A stretch of DNA of 64,000 bases, taken from positions 128,722,652 to 128,786,651 of the forward strand of contig JBCFYV010000012.1 in assembly GCA_039000515.1 (NCBI GenBank). Direction: 5' to 3'. Shown in pieces: positions 11,771 to 25,900 of the stretch. Within the stretch, counting starts at the first letter, position 1, and every line of letters starts with the position of its first letter. Below the pieces are notes generated by a model. It ran no database searches. It was given only the letters and a program-made list of their open reading frames with translations, and was not told where the DNA came from. The position numbers and the translations under genes were made by a program. The DNA comes from Timema cristinae. Its lineage: Eukaryota; Arthropoda; Insecta; Phasmatodea; Timematidae.

Positions 11771-13370
11771 TGATCTTTCTCTGGCTTGGTTCACTCTGAA
11801 CATGCTCTCTGTTGTGATGTAGACTGAGCATGCGTGCACGTGTGGAGCTTACCCCAGATAGTCGGCTTCCAAGATCGCACAGTTGCATGACAGCGGTTCA
11901 AACATGTAAGCGTTGGTTGAGCGTGCTAGCTTCTACAGCAACTTGAGAAAACCTCCAAATGATTTCACACATGAGCCCCATTGCTTGGGAGGTCTGACCA
12001 GGGCTAAAAGGGTACACTTAACACCGCTGAGACCTCGAGAATTATATTCCAAGCAACCACAAACTTGTCTATTACTTCTTTTGTACCATTTTCTATTCCC
12101 ATACAACGTGAGGCAGTGTAACTCAAGTAACTAGTTTAACTCAAAATAAAAGCTGTATTCATTTCACTGTTTTACCGCATAAATAAAAGTGTAATTTAAT
12201 TTAAACTGGGGCTTACCCCTTTCATTTTAACTCGTTAGTTTTATGTAATTAACGAATTCTCCCTTGTTTCGATGGCTGGATGATTCTTAGTTTGCTTAGT
12301 TAGTAATGTAAAGATAAATTATACAATTATTCATAAGAAAGTATTATTAAAAGCTTTTGATTACTTTTTAGATGGTCTTATAAATCAATTAAAACACATT
12401 TCTATGATGCCAAATTTTGTTGATTCTCTTGGCTGATCTGTCCTCCACTTTTATCGACAGTCTCTACTACTTTCCGTTGTTCCTCTGGCTCTCATATCAG
12501 TAACACCAACACGTTTCTTGAAATGTTATGTCACAACAACCAGGGCCCAGACCAGTGATCCAACATTCATCTGACTGTATGAATGACTTATGGTCACTTT
12601 GTATATTTCCTAAACATTTGATAAACAAACATGTCTATTGACGCCAATCAGTTTGTGAATTATCTTCTAACTCTGTAACTACCATGTAACGCTGCTGGGA
12701 GAGGAAGCTCTAGTGTCTACATGGGGGGGGGGGGGGGAACACTGCCCTCGCTCGGTTGACTGTTTAGTTTGTATTTTATAACATTTGTTGTTTTGTGAAT
12801 TACCTCAATCATTTATTTTAAAACACACCAAACTTGTATGAACAATAATATTTTATAACTTTTTGATTGTTGATGATTTTGAAGTTGTAAAACATTTTAG
12901 AAATTAACTTTTTACTCAGTTTTTTTTTAATAGTTGTAAATTTCATATGTGTATTCTTACTGTTGTTAAATTGTTTTGTATATACTTGTAAACTGTTACA
13001 TTTTTTAAACAATCGTGTTGATGTCACAATTTTTCATAGGAAGAGCCTATCAGGCACTTAAGAGTCAATACTCTACTTTACAATACTCTCATGTATTCAT
13101 ACGTCATGCCATGTTTAGGCAACTGTTACTTTTGTAAGATATTATAAAATATCAATAATAACAATAATATGTTATCAATATTAAACGCAAACAAATGTTT
13201 GTATTTTCATAAAGGTGCTTCCTATGAAAATTGGACTATAGTTGAGATTGCTTTTATTGAAAATAAATATATATTGTAAATGCACAATTTGATACTTTCA
13301 CTTTTATTTACCATATTTATAAGAAAGTACAGGAAAGGAACAAACAGTACAGTTTTTACTATGAACCCAC

Positions 13371-13515
13371 TTTACACTGCTGCCACTGGACAAGAGATGA
13401 TGGTTTCCTCAACAGATATGTTCCTTTCTATCATTCTTTACTCACTCCTCCCTGATGAGTTCCGATAGAATGAAACCTAGGCCGGGGGATTGTCTTCCAG
13501 TGGCAGCAGTGTAAA
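13371..13515. repeat. Perfect 20-bp inverted repeat
   Basis: TTTACACTGCTGCCACTGGA at 13371-13390 is exactly inverted at 13496-13515, with 105 bases between. A near copy of one arm with the same flank (CCAGTGTCAGCAGTGTAAAG) occurs at about 6189 in RTN4IP1 intron 6, so the arm belongs to a dispersed repeat. Confidence 0.6.
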
Positions 13516-13555
13516 CTGTGAACTGTGTTCGTCCATTTTATCCACCTTCTCAAAA

Positions 13556-13557
<2 letters not shown>

Positions 13558-13590
<33 letters not shown>
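13558..13590. repeat. (AT)n microsatellite
   Basis: About 15 AT dinucleotides follow a short A run. Confidence 0.9.
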
Positions 13591-13852
13591 CTTAAAGAGC
13601 ATATTTATATTAGAATTTATCAGTGTCCAACTTTTTTAATAAATAACTAATAAAGTCGGTTTTCAAAAACTGACTCTACGAATAATCACCACACTAAGAT
13701 TTTTAAATAATTTTGAGGAATTCCCCATTTTGCATTGTTTTTGGAATGCACCCATGGGCCAAAGTCCAGCTGATTATATTATTCCGAGGTTGGTAACCTC
13801 CAGACCACCCCAGAATATTATAAATATGAAGAAAACTAGGATGTGATTGAAT

Positions 13853-13858
13853 TTTATT
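13853..13858 (-). promoter_or_regulatory. Polyadenylation signal of eIF2-alpha
   Basis: AATAAA on the minus strand, 50 bases past the eIF2-alpha stop codon, is well placed to end that transcript. Confidence 0.7.
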
Positions 13859-13907
13859 GACAACCAGGAATACAACAGTGATAATAAATGTTGAGTCAGA
13901 AGGTAGT

Positions 13908-16900
13908 TCACTTGTCCTCCTCTTCCTCTGCCTCCTCTTCCTCTCCTCCACTGTACACCTGTCCTTCTATCTCCTCCTCTTCATCATCATCTCCTGCTAT
14001 CTCTGCGTTCTCTGCTTCGGCCCGCTCCATCTGTCTGGCCAGCTCCGCCTCGTCCGTAGCAGTCACCACCTTGGGCTGCATCAACAGACCTCATATTTAG
14101 TCGAGAAACTAAACTCACGCAACTCACGTTAGACATTGACAAACATTGACATGAACAAAGTAACCAATCAGTGTGAGAACTATTCATGGTTATAAAATGT
14201 TGGGGAGAAGAAAGTAAAACACAGCTCGGCTAGAGGTATAACAGGAAGTGTTTGTCAAGGTCGTTTAAAACACTGACTTTAACTTTGAGGCCCACAGTTC
14301 CCTGGTAAGTGGGTACGACTTATTTTCAATGTTTAATTTATATATGAAAATAGGGATAGCTCACACATTATTAACTGTAAAATATGTTCTTGTTTTATTA
14401 AATCCTACCTCCTTTAAGGACTAAGCTCGCAACTCAATGTTTAAAAAACTGATGCATACAAATTACCAGCACTTGGTATTGTAAAATAATTCTATCTTTT
14501 TTTTTTTTACTATTTTTAATTTTTTATATACTTTAACAATAATGGGGTGGGTGCTTACACAGGAAATTGGGGAACTAGATATATCTATTTGATCATATAA
14601 AGCATTTATCTATTTATTAATCCCAAGCCCAATGTAATTAACAAATAAAAAAAATAAAAATACATGAGATTAAGGATAAATAAATTTTGGGTTGCTCAGA
14701 CAAACTTATTTGCTACGATGTTTCATAGTGAAACAATTTAAACAACAAAATGAAATTTAATATTCTAAATTAATTTAGCACGAGACTCTCTCTCGTGACC
14801 TCTGGGTCATGTTGGGCAAAAATGTACCCTTATTGATTAAGCTGACTTATAAGACTAAATACTGGGCAGGACGTGTGACTTCTATTTAACTTTACATTTT
14901 AAACCCTTCCTACATCTAAAACATCTTTAATTGAATCAGTACGTCGATCAGTTACTTATCCTTAATCTACAATCACACATAACATACTAATTATAAAAGG
15001 TATAGACCGGTCAATAATAATAATAATAATATTAAGTACTTTCTTATAATTAATTTAATTACACTACACTATAATTAAGTCTATTTCCCAGATCAGTCAA
15101 GGTTAATAAGAATAATAACTATTATATAAAGTCATTGCCTCTGTCGAAGTAATTATGCAGTTCAATGAATAAAGTTACTGTCTTGAATTAATTTATTTAC
15201 GTATCATATAGTCTGTTGGTGGCTTCAGTTTGTAGACAGTTATAGTATCAGAAATCACTAACGTGTTTCAGTCGTAGTCGGCCGCGATACTATTTACTAC
15301 CAATCCTTTGGTTAGTAACGTTATTCTTGTGATCCTTACTAAATCTTCTTTTACATGAAATGTTGTCTTATACTTTCGCTTTCACTAGCATCCCACTAGC
15401 GGTTTTACGTTTTCTTCCTTCATAATAATTTTTTACAACAATCCAAACAAACAAAACCCAAGCTCCCAAACCAAACAAAACCTCGCTTCTTCTTTTCTCC
15501 AAGCATAGTTCGGCCATTATGGGTGCTTCCTTCGACAGAAGGCAATTAACTAGACTTAATTATAAGTAGTATAAAACCAAATAAGTATTCACCTAAGAAA
15601 CAAAAATTATAGCTAAATAAAAATATAAATTAACAGGATTAAAATTCTTACAGTTGATGCATACAAATTACCAGCACTTGGTATGAATGTCAAGGTGGGT
15701 TGATAAAATATTTCTAAGATTAGGCCAGTTCGCTGACCCAGCCAAGATTCCTTGAACCATGTGATCACAGGGTTTAGCATATTTCAACTAGAACTTAGTA
15801 TACATTATTCAAGGTTTGTGTGAACACCAGTAGATGGACGTATGCACTCCAACTGGATAAACATCTCCATGTTGTATCGTACAACTGTAATGTTTATAAA
15901 ATCTCTGTGCACTCCTACCAGGAAATGTAACTAGGTCTATCATTTTGTTTTTATATGTCTATTTTCTAAACTTACCGCCATCTTGATTGCAAACACACCT
16001 CCCATTAGCACTATTGTTTCGTCGATCTTATTGATGGCGTTGTTGAGTGCTTTTAGTCCATCCTGCTTCTCAGGGGTGGAAGTTGTCATTACTGAATAGA
16101 AACACAAATAAAACACATTCCTTGGTTAGGTACATCTGAGCGGTAGAGTGAGCGTGCAATATTTAGGGGCCCACTTCTATAGAGTATCACCAAGGGACGA
16201 AGTTCCTCCATTCAAACACCCTATAGCTCAGTCACTAACACTTCCTGCTGAGCCAATCCATCTCAAGTGGTCCAAACGACAATTAATGGGTTGCTTGACC
16301 ATTTTTTTAGGCGATGTTCACTATATGTTGGTAGTTTATATTGACACTTTTAAAAATGGCAGCCATTTTAGTATCTTGCCATGTACCATTTTTTATGTTT
16401 CTGGAAGTTTGCGGAAAACTCCATATTTCAGTTATGGTTTGTCACTGAGCTCTGGAACTAAACTATTGTTCTTGGCACACTCTAGACTACAATTTTTGTT
16501 CAGTACATCATTTTGATATTGTGTTTCCTTGTGCCTTAAATTTCATGCCAAACTTGACTGTTATAAAAAAATTCAAATTTTGGAAGGATGATTGTTTTAT
16601 ATAGGTCCATCAGGCTTGAGCCACCATACTGTCCTTAAAACATTTGTCTCTCCCTAACCAGTAAACAGTGTTCTAATTAGTGTGTTTCGTTAGAGCTTTA
16701 TAACTAGTGTTGCAGAACTATTAATACTTTCACCAATTTGTGTGTTTTGTTGCGGGTATGATGTTATAAATGTGCGACTTAATACACTGTTAAATAGGAA
16801 TGCCGTCTCGAGGAAGTGTAGTTTCAAAATAGAGTGGTCATCAGACCCAAAATATAAACAGTGGGCAGAAGAGTGTAAAACAGACAATAGTTTTGTTTCT

Positions 16901-19900
16901 TGCAAAGAGTGTTGGCGTTGCTAATATCGGGGATGTCGGCCTCACAGAGCCCTGAGATCTGGAAATCCCGTAAAGTTGATTGAAGTATTGAATACAACTA
17001 AACAAGTGGGAGATTATTTCAAAATTTAAATTCACCACCAAACAGCATTCACAATGAACCCGAGTGTTCCATTCCTTTATTGAATCATGTTATCGCAGAA
17101 TCTTCACTGAGGGCAGAGATTTTCTCAACTCTTAGTGATGGAACCAACATATAAACATGTCCCCAGATGGTGTCGACTCTTAGTGATGGAACTGACATAT
17201 AAACATGTCCCCAGATGGTGTCGACTCTTAGTGATGGAACCAACATATAAACATGTCCCCAGATGGTGTCGACTCTTAGTGATGGAACAGACATATAAAC
17301 ATGTCCCCAGATGGTGTCGACTCTTAGTGATGGAACCAACATATAAACATGTCCCAGATGGTGTCGACTCTTAGTGATGGAACTGACATATAAACATGTC
17401 CCCAGATGGTGTCGACTCTTAGTGATGGAACTGACATATAAACATGTCCCCAGATGGTGTCGACTCTTAGTGATGGAACCAACATATAAACATGTCCCCA
17501 GATGGTGTTGACTCTTAGTGATGGAACCAACATATAAACATGTCCCCAGATGGTGTCGACTCTTAGTGATGGAACCAACATATAAACATGTCCCCAGATG
17601 ATGTCGACTCTTAGTGATGGAACTGACATATAAACATGTCCCCAGATGGTGTCGACTCTTAGTGATGGAACCAACATATAAACATGTCCCCAGATGGTGT
17701 TGACTCTTAGTGATGGAACTGACATATAAACATGTCCCCAGATGGTGTCGACTCTTAGTGATGGAACCAACATATAAACATGTCCCCAGATGATGTCGAC
17801 TCTTAGTGATGGAACTGACATATAAACATGTCCCCAGATGGTGTCGACTCTTAGTGATGGAACTGACATATAAACATGTCCCCAGATGGTGTCGACTCTT
17901 AGTGATGGAACTGACATATAAACATGTCCCCAGATGGTGTCGACTCTTAGTGATGGAACCAACATATAAACATGTCCCCAGATGATGTCGACTCTTAGTG
18001 ATGGAACTGACATATAAACATGTCCCCAGATGGTGTCGACTCTTAGTGATGGAACCAACATATAAACATGTCCCCAGATGATGTCGACTCTTAGTGATGG
18101 AACTGACATATAAACATGTCCCCAGATGGTGTCGACTCTTAGTGATGGAACTGACATATAAACATGTCCCCAGATGGTGTCGACTCTTAGTGATGGAATT
18201 GACATATAAACATGTCCCCAGATGGTGTCGACTCTTAGTGATGGAACTGACATATAAACATGTCCCCAGTTGGTGTCGACTCTTAGTGATGGAACCAACA
18301 TATAAACATGTCCCCAGATGATGTCGACTCTTAGTGATGGAACTGACATATAAACATGTCCCCAGATGGTGTCGACTCTTAGTGATGGAACTGACATATA
18401 AACATGTCCCCAGATGGTGTCGACTCTTAGTAATGGAACTGACATATAAACATGTCCCCAGATGGTGTCGACTCTTAGTGATGGAACTGACATATAAACA
18501 TGTCCCCAGATGGTGTTGACTCTTAGTGATGGAACCAACATATAAACATGTCCCCAGATGATGTCGACTCTTAGTGATGGAACTGACATATAAACATGTC
18601 CCCAGATGGTGTCGACTCTTAGTGATGGAACCAACATATAAACATGTCCCCAGATGATGTCGACTCTTAGTGATGGAACTGACATATAAACATGTCCCCA
18701 GATGGTGTTGACTCTTAGTGATGGAACCAACATATAAACATGTCCCCAGATGGTGTCGACTCTTAGTGATGGAACTGACATATAAACATGTCCCCAGATG
18801 GTGTCGACTCTTAGTGATGGAACTGACATATAAACATGTCCCCAGATGGTGTCGACTCTTAGTGATGGAACTGACATATAAACATGTCCCCAGATGGTGT
18901 CGACTCTTAGTGATGGAACTGACATATAAACATGTCCCCAGATGGTGTCGACTCTTAGTGATGGAACTGACATATAAACATGTCCCCAGTTGGTGTCGAC
19001 TCTTAGTGATGGAACCAACATATAAACATGTCCCCAGATGATGTCGACTCTTAGTGATGGAACTGACATATAAACATGTCCCCAGATGGTGTCGACTCTT
19101 AGTGATGGAACTGACATATAAACATGTCCCCAGATGGTGTCGACTCTTAGTAATGGAACTGACATATAAACATGTCCCCAGATGGTGTCGACTCTTAGTG
19201 ATGGAACTGACATATAAACATGTCCCCAGATGGTGTTGACTCTTAGTGATGGAACCAACATATAAACATGTCCCCAGATGATGTCGACTCTTAGTGATGG
19301 AACTGACATATAAACATGTCCCCAGATGGTGTCGACTCTTAGTGATGGAACCAACATATAAACATGTCCCCAGATGATGTCGACTCTTAGTGATGGAACT
19401 GACATATAAACATGTCCCCAGATGGTGTTGACTCTTAGTGATGGAACCAACATATAAACATGTCCCCAGATGGTGTCGACTCTTAGTGATGGAACTGACA
19501 TATAAACATGTCCCCAGATGGTGTCGACTCTTAGTGATGGAACTGACATATAAACATGTCCCCAGATGGTGTCGACTCTTAGTGATGGAACTGACATATA
19601 AACATGTCCCCAGATGGTGTCGACTCTTAGTGATGGAACTGACATATAAACATGTCCCCAGATGGTGTTGACTCTTAGTGATGGAACCAACATATAAACA
19701 TGTCCCCAGATGGTGTCGACTCTTAGTGATGGAACCAACATATAAACATGTCCCCAGATGATGTCGACTCTTAGTGATGGAACTGACATATAAACATGTC
19801 CCCAGATGGTGTCGACTCTTAGTGATGGAACTGACATATAAACATGTCCCAGATGGTGTCGACTCTTAGTGATGGAACCAACATATAAACATGTCCCCAG

Positions 19901-22900
19901 ATGATGTCGACTCTTAGTGATGGAACTGACATATAAACATGTCCCCAGATGGTGTTGACTCTTAGTGATGGAACCAACATATAAACATGTCCCCAGATGG
20001 TGTCGACTCTTAGTGATGGAACCAACATATAAACATGTCCCCAGATGATGTCGACTCTTAGTGATGGAACTGACATATAAACATGTCCCCAGATGGTGTC
20101 GACTCTTAGTGATGGAACTGACATATAAACATGTCCCCAGATGGTGTTGACTCTTAGTGATGGAACCAACATATAAACATGTCCCCAGATGATGTCGACT
20201 CTTAGTGATGGAACTGACATATAAACATGTCCCCAGATGGTGTTGACTCTTAGTGATGGAACCAACATATAAACATGTCCCCAGATGGTGTCGACTCTTA
20301 GTGATGGAACTGACATATAAACATGTCCCCAGATGGTGTCGACTCTTAGTGATGGAACTGACATATAAACATGTCCCCAGATGGTGTTGACTCTTAGTGA
20401 TGGAACCAACATATAAACATGTCCCCAGATGATGTCGACTCTTAGTGATGGAACTGACATATAAACATGTCCCCAGATGGTGTCGACTCTTAGTGATGGA
20501 ACCAACATATAAACATGTCCCCAGATGATGTCGACTCTTAGTGATGGAACTGACATATAAACATGTCCCCAGATGGTGTCGACTCTTAGTGATGGAACTG
20601 ACATATAAACATGTCCCCAGATGGTGTCGACTCTTAGTGATGGAACTGACATATAAACATGTCCCCAGAAGGTGTTGACTCTTAGTGATGGAACCAACAT
20701 ATAAACATGTCCCCAGATGATGTCGACTCTTAGTGATGGAACTGACATATAAACATGTCCCCAGATGGTGTTGACTCTTAGTGATGGAACCAACATATAA
20801 ACATGTCCCCAGATGGTGTCGACTCTTAGTGATGGAACTGACATATAAACATGTCCCCAGATGGTGTCGACTCTTAGTGATGGAACTGACATATAAACAT
20901 GTCCCCAGATGGTGTCGACTCTTAGTGATGGAACTGACATATAAACATGTCCCCAGATGGTGTCGACTCTTAGTGATGGAACTGACATATAAACATGTCC
21001 CCAGATGGTGTTGACTCTTAGTGATGGAACCAACATATAAACATGTCCCCAGATGGTGTCGACTCTTAGTGATGGAACCAACATATAAACATGTCCCCAG
21101 ATGATGTCGACTCTTAGTGATGGAACTGACATATAAACATGTCCCCAGATGGTGTCGACTCTTAGTGATGGAACTGACATATAAACATGTCCCCAGATGG
21201 TGTCGACTCTTAGTGATGGAACCAACATATAAACATGTCCCCAGATGATGTCGACTCTTAGTGATGGAACTGACATATAAACATGTCCCCAGATGGTGTT
21301 GACTCTTAGTGATGGAACCAACATATAAACATGTCCCCAGATGGTGTCGACTCTTAGTGATGGAACCAACATATAAACATGTCCCCAGATGATGTCGACT
21401 CTTAGTGATGGAACTGACATATAAACATGTCCCCAGATGGTGTCGACTCTTAGTGATGGAACTGACATATAAACATGTCCCCAGATGGTGTTGACTCTTA
21501 GTGATGGAACCAACATATAAACATGTCCCCAGATGATGTCGACTCTTAGTGATGGAACTGACATATAAACATGTCCCCAGATGGTGTTGACTCTTAGTGA
21601 TGGAACCAACATATAAACATGTCCCCAGATGGTGTCGACTCTTAGTGATGGAACTGACATATAAACATGTCCCCAGATGGTGTCGACTCTTAGTGATGGA
21701 ACTGACATATAAACATGTCCCCAGATGGTGTTGACTCTTAGTGATGGAACCAACATATAAACATGTCCCCAGATGATGTCGACTCTTAGTGATGGAACTG
21801 ACATATAAACATGTCCCCAGATGGTGTCGACTCTTAGTGATGGAACCAACATATAAACATGTCCCCAGATGATGTCGACTCTTAGTGATGGAACTGACAT
21901 ATAAACATGTCCCCAGATGGTGTCGACTCTTAGTGATGGAACTGACATATAAACATGTCCCCAGATGGTGTCGACTCTTAGTGATGGAACTGACATATAA
22001 ACATGTCCCCAGAAGGTGTTGACTCTTAGTGATGGAACCAACATATAAACATGTCCCCAGATGGTGTCGACTCTTAGTGATGGAACCAACATATAAACAT
22101 GTCCCCAGATGATGTCGACTCTTAGTGATGGAACTGACATATAAACATGTCCCCAGATGGTGTCGACTCTTAGTGATGGAACTGACATATAAACATGTCC
22201 CCAGATGGTGTCGACTCTTAGTGATGGAACTGACATATAAACATGTCCCCAGATGGTGTTGACTCTTAGTGATGGAACCAACATATAAACATGTCCCCAG
22301 ATGATGTCGACTCTTAGTGATGGAACTGACATATAAACATGTCCCCAGATGGTGTTGACTCTTAGTGATGGAACCAACATATAAACATGTCCCAGATGGT
22401 GTCGACTCTTAGTGATGGAACTGACATATAAACATGTCCCCAGATGGTGTTGACTCTTAGTGATGGAACCAACATATAAACATGTCCCCAGATGGTGTCG
22501 ACTCTTAGTGATGGAACCAACATATAAACATGTCCCCAGATGGTGCAGCGAACGAAAGTGATTGTTTGTTGTTGTTGGTCAAGCTACAGCTGCCGATATG
22601 ATGAAAGCATTACAAAATGGAATGGGAGGGATAAAATCAATGAATCTTGTGCAAATGTGAATGGTTGAAAGTAGATAAGGATCATCTTACCCAAAGGAAT
22701 ATCCACTGCTCATTGATATTGGTACGTGCGGTGTGTACAATACAGAGAGCTGTCCAAGTTGCAGGAAACAGTGACGTCTCACAAAATAATAAAACCATTA
22801 GAAAGTTTTGTGCAACAAGATGATTGGAGGATGTTGTAGTTTCTGAACGGGCTATTGCTATCTGGCCACCATTAGTAGCATTTGTTGACTCTTACAAAGA

Positions 22901-25900
22901 TGGCCAAGCGTCTGTGGAACATGGCTTCTCTGTCAATAAAGAAATGGTTGTGGAAAATCTTCAAGACAAACTCTAGTAGTGATGAGGATTGTGTGTGGTG
23001 TTTCAGCCAGTGCTAGACACTGTTCACCAGGTAAACAACTGAAGTTACAAAATGAGAAATAACTGATGCAATGACATTACTTGCTGAGAAAAGGAATCAT
23101 TTCCCTCGTCTTTCAAAGTACCTACAAGTACCTACAAGTAAAAGTTATTGGAATCAGCGGCCAAAGTTGAACAAAGAAATCAGCAAACTGACAAAAAACT
23201 GTTAGCAACATTTTATTAAATTAAGTTTTACTTAGATTTTGCAAACCAAGTTGTAATATACAATATTGAAAATATAAATTAATTATTCAGTAGTGTAAAA
23301 TATTGTGTGTAATTAGTTAGTATAGGATGTACAAGTGACCAACACACAGCTGGGCTAACAGTGTGTTACCATAGAGAGGGGGTGCTATAAGGTTGATCTT
23401 GATGGGAAGATCCTCGGTGGAGCAAGCCAATCCAGCCCTTAGCGCCTCTTTCACCGCATCGATACCCTCGTAGCCGTAGCACGCCACTTCGATGTCCGCT
23501 CGGATCTTCACTGCCTGCGATGTCAGCTTCCGTTTGATGTTATTCAGGAGGACTTCCTTGGTCTCCTCGTCTAAACCACACTCAGCCAAAATTGACGGGT
23601 CCCTAATGATGTCAAAATGAAAAGGGCACATGAGTAAAATTGTTTTGTCAACCTACAATTTTTAAAATCTCTGTACAAAATGTTGTGGAAAGGTAAATAA
23701 AGTGCCGTGAGTCTACAATGAAAGGGAAAATGGTTCTATATGTCCTTCTTACATTGGTCACTTTAATTTTCAAAGTCCGTGCTTGCGCCCTTGGGGGCTC
23801 GTACACAACGCACACTAAACGTGTCCCTGGTGTGTTTGGTTTATTAAGATAAGGCTTAGCGTAATAGTTACTAACACTTGTTTGTATTATTTGTAGATCC
23901 CGCCAGGAATGGAGGTACAAAGGTCGGATGACCCACAGGAGGTCAACAAGCAGCAGTGTTGTGAGCACGCACAGCAACGTAACATTACAGTAGTACAATA
24001 ACAAGTATTATATTAGGATATTTGTATAAAACTGTTATACTTTAATAAAGTTAGTATGCATTCAAAAAACATACTTGAATGAATTCATTAACTATTTCCT
24101 AACTCTTACATCTACACATGGACATAAAGTTTGTTGTTGACTTTTAGTTTCAATGTGTCTACAATGTGTCTACAATGTGTCTACAATGTAGAGTGTTGAA
24201 CCTAGGGGGGAAAGGTGCTAGTCTATAAGTGTGTGAGCAAAACAATAAGCACTCATAACATTTGAAAGTGGTGTACAGAGGGTGAATAACAATGTATACT
24301 GAGCTCAGTCTGTAGCGTGCTTTATACTGAGCTCAGTCTGTAGCGTGTCTGTATACTGAGCTCAGTCTGTAGCGTGTCTGTATAGTGAGCTCAGTTTGTA
24401 GCGTGTCTGTATACTGAGCTCAGTCTGTAGCGTGCTTTATACTGAGCTCAGTCTGTAGCGTGTCTGTATACTGAGCTCAGTCTGTAGCGTGTCTGTATAC
24501 TGAGCTCAGTCTGTATACTGAGCTCAGTCTGTAGCATGTCTGTATACTGAGCTCAGTCTGTAGCGTGCTTTATACTGAGCTCAGTCTGTAGCGTGTCTGT
24601 ATACTGAGCTCAGTCTGTATACTGAGCTCAGTCTGTAGCATGTCTGTATACTGAGCTCAGTCTGTAGCGTGCTTTATACTGAGCTCAGTCTGTAGCATGT
24701 CTGTATACTGAGCTCAGTCTGTAGCGTGTCTGTATACTGAGCTCAGTCTGTAGCGTGTCTGTATACTGAGCTCAGTCTGTATACTGAGCTCAGTCTGTAG
24801 CATGTCTGTATACTGAGCTCAGTCTGTAGCGTGCTTTATACTGAGCTCAGTCTGTAGCGTGTCTGTATACTGAGCTCAGTCTGTAGCGTGTCTGTATACT
24901 GAGCTCAGTCTGTAGCATGTCTGTATACTGAGCTCAGTCTGTAGCGTGCTTTATACTGAGCTCAGTCTGTAGCGTGTCTGTATACTGAGCTCAGTCTGTA
25001 GCGTGTCTGTATACTGAGCTCAGTCTGTATACTGAGCTCAGTCTGTAGCATGTCTGTATACTGAGCTCAGTCTGTAGCGTGTCTGTATACTGAGCTCAGT
25101 CTGTAGCATGTCTGTATACTGAGCTCAGTCTGTAGCGTGCTTTATACTGAGCTCAGTCTGTAGCGTGTCTGTATACTGAGCTCAGTCTGTAGCATGTCTG
25201 TATACTGAGCTCAGTCTGTAGCGTGCTTTATACTGAGCTCAGTCTGTAGCGTGTCTGTATACTGAGCTCAGTCTGTAGCGTGTCTGTATACTGAGCTCAG
25301 TCTGTAGCGTGTCTGTATACTGAGCTCAGTCTGTAGCGTGTCTGTATACTGAGCTCAGTCTGTATACTGAGCTCAGTCTGTAGCATGTCTGTATACTGAG
25401 CTCAGTCTGTAGTGTGCTTTATACTGAGCTCAGTCTGTAGCGTGTCTGTATACTGAGCTCAGTCTGTAGCGTGTCTGTATACTGAGCTCAGTCTGTAGCG
25501 TGTCTGTATACTGAGCTCAGTCTGTAGCGTGTCTGTATACTGAGCTCAGTCTGTAGCGTGTTTGTATACTGAGCTCAGTCTGTAGCGTGTCTGTATACTG
25601 AGCTCAGTCTGTAGCGTGTCTGTATAGTGAGCTCAGTTTGTAGCGTGTCTGTATACTGAGCTCAGTCTGTAGCGTGCTTTATACTGAGCTCAGTCTGTAG
25701 CGTGTCTGTATACTGAGCTCAGTCTGTAGCGTGTCTGTATACTGAGCTCAGTCTGTATACTGAGCTCAGTCTGTAGCATGTCTGTATACTGAGCTCAGTC
25801 TGTAGCATGTCTGTATACTGAGCTCAGTCTGTAGCGTGTCTGTATACTGAGCTCAGTCTGTAGCGTGTCTGTATACTGAGCTCAGTCTGTAGCGTGTCTG

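Larger units (their letters stand above)
11261..13850. other. Spacer between the 30-bp array and the eIF2-alpha 3' end
   Basis: No gene is recognised. It contains SINE-like pieces at 11325-11395 and 11680-11770, a run of 15 G at 12723-12737, an inverted repeat at 13371-13515 and an (AT)n microsatellite at about 13558-13590. The rest is AT-rich. Confidence 0.6.

Noticed and set aside
16148..16516. 122-codon plus-strand frame
   Set aside because: No recognisable motif, hydrophobic and Ser/Phe-rich composition, located antisense in eIF2-alpha intron 3.
17324..22380. 837- and 853-codon minus-strand open frames made of a 16-residue repeat
   Set aside because: The 48-bp unit is divisible by three and lacks stops in this frame, so length alone produces the frames. 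There is no unique start or end domain; the array lies in an intron of eIF2-alpha.
23648..24004. 118-codon minus-strand frame in eIF2-alpha intron 2
   Set aside because: No family resemblance, and it ends in AT-rich intron sequence; eIF2-alpha exons splice in phase without it.
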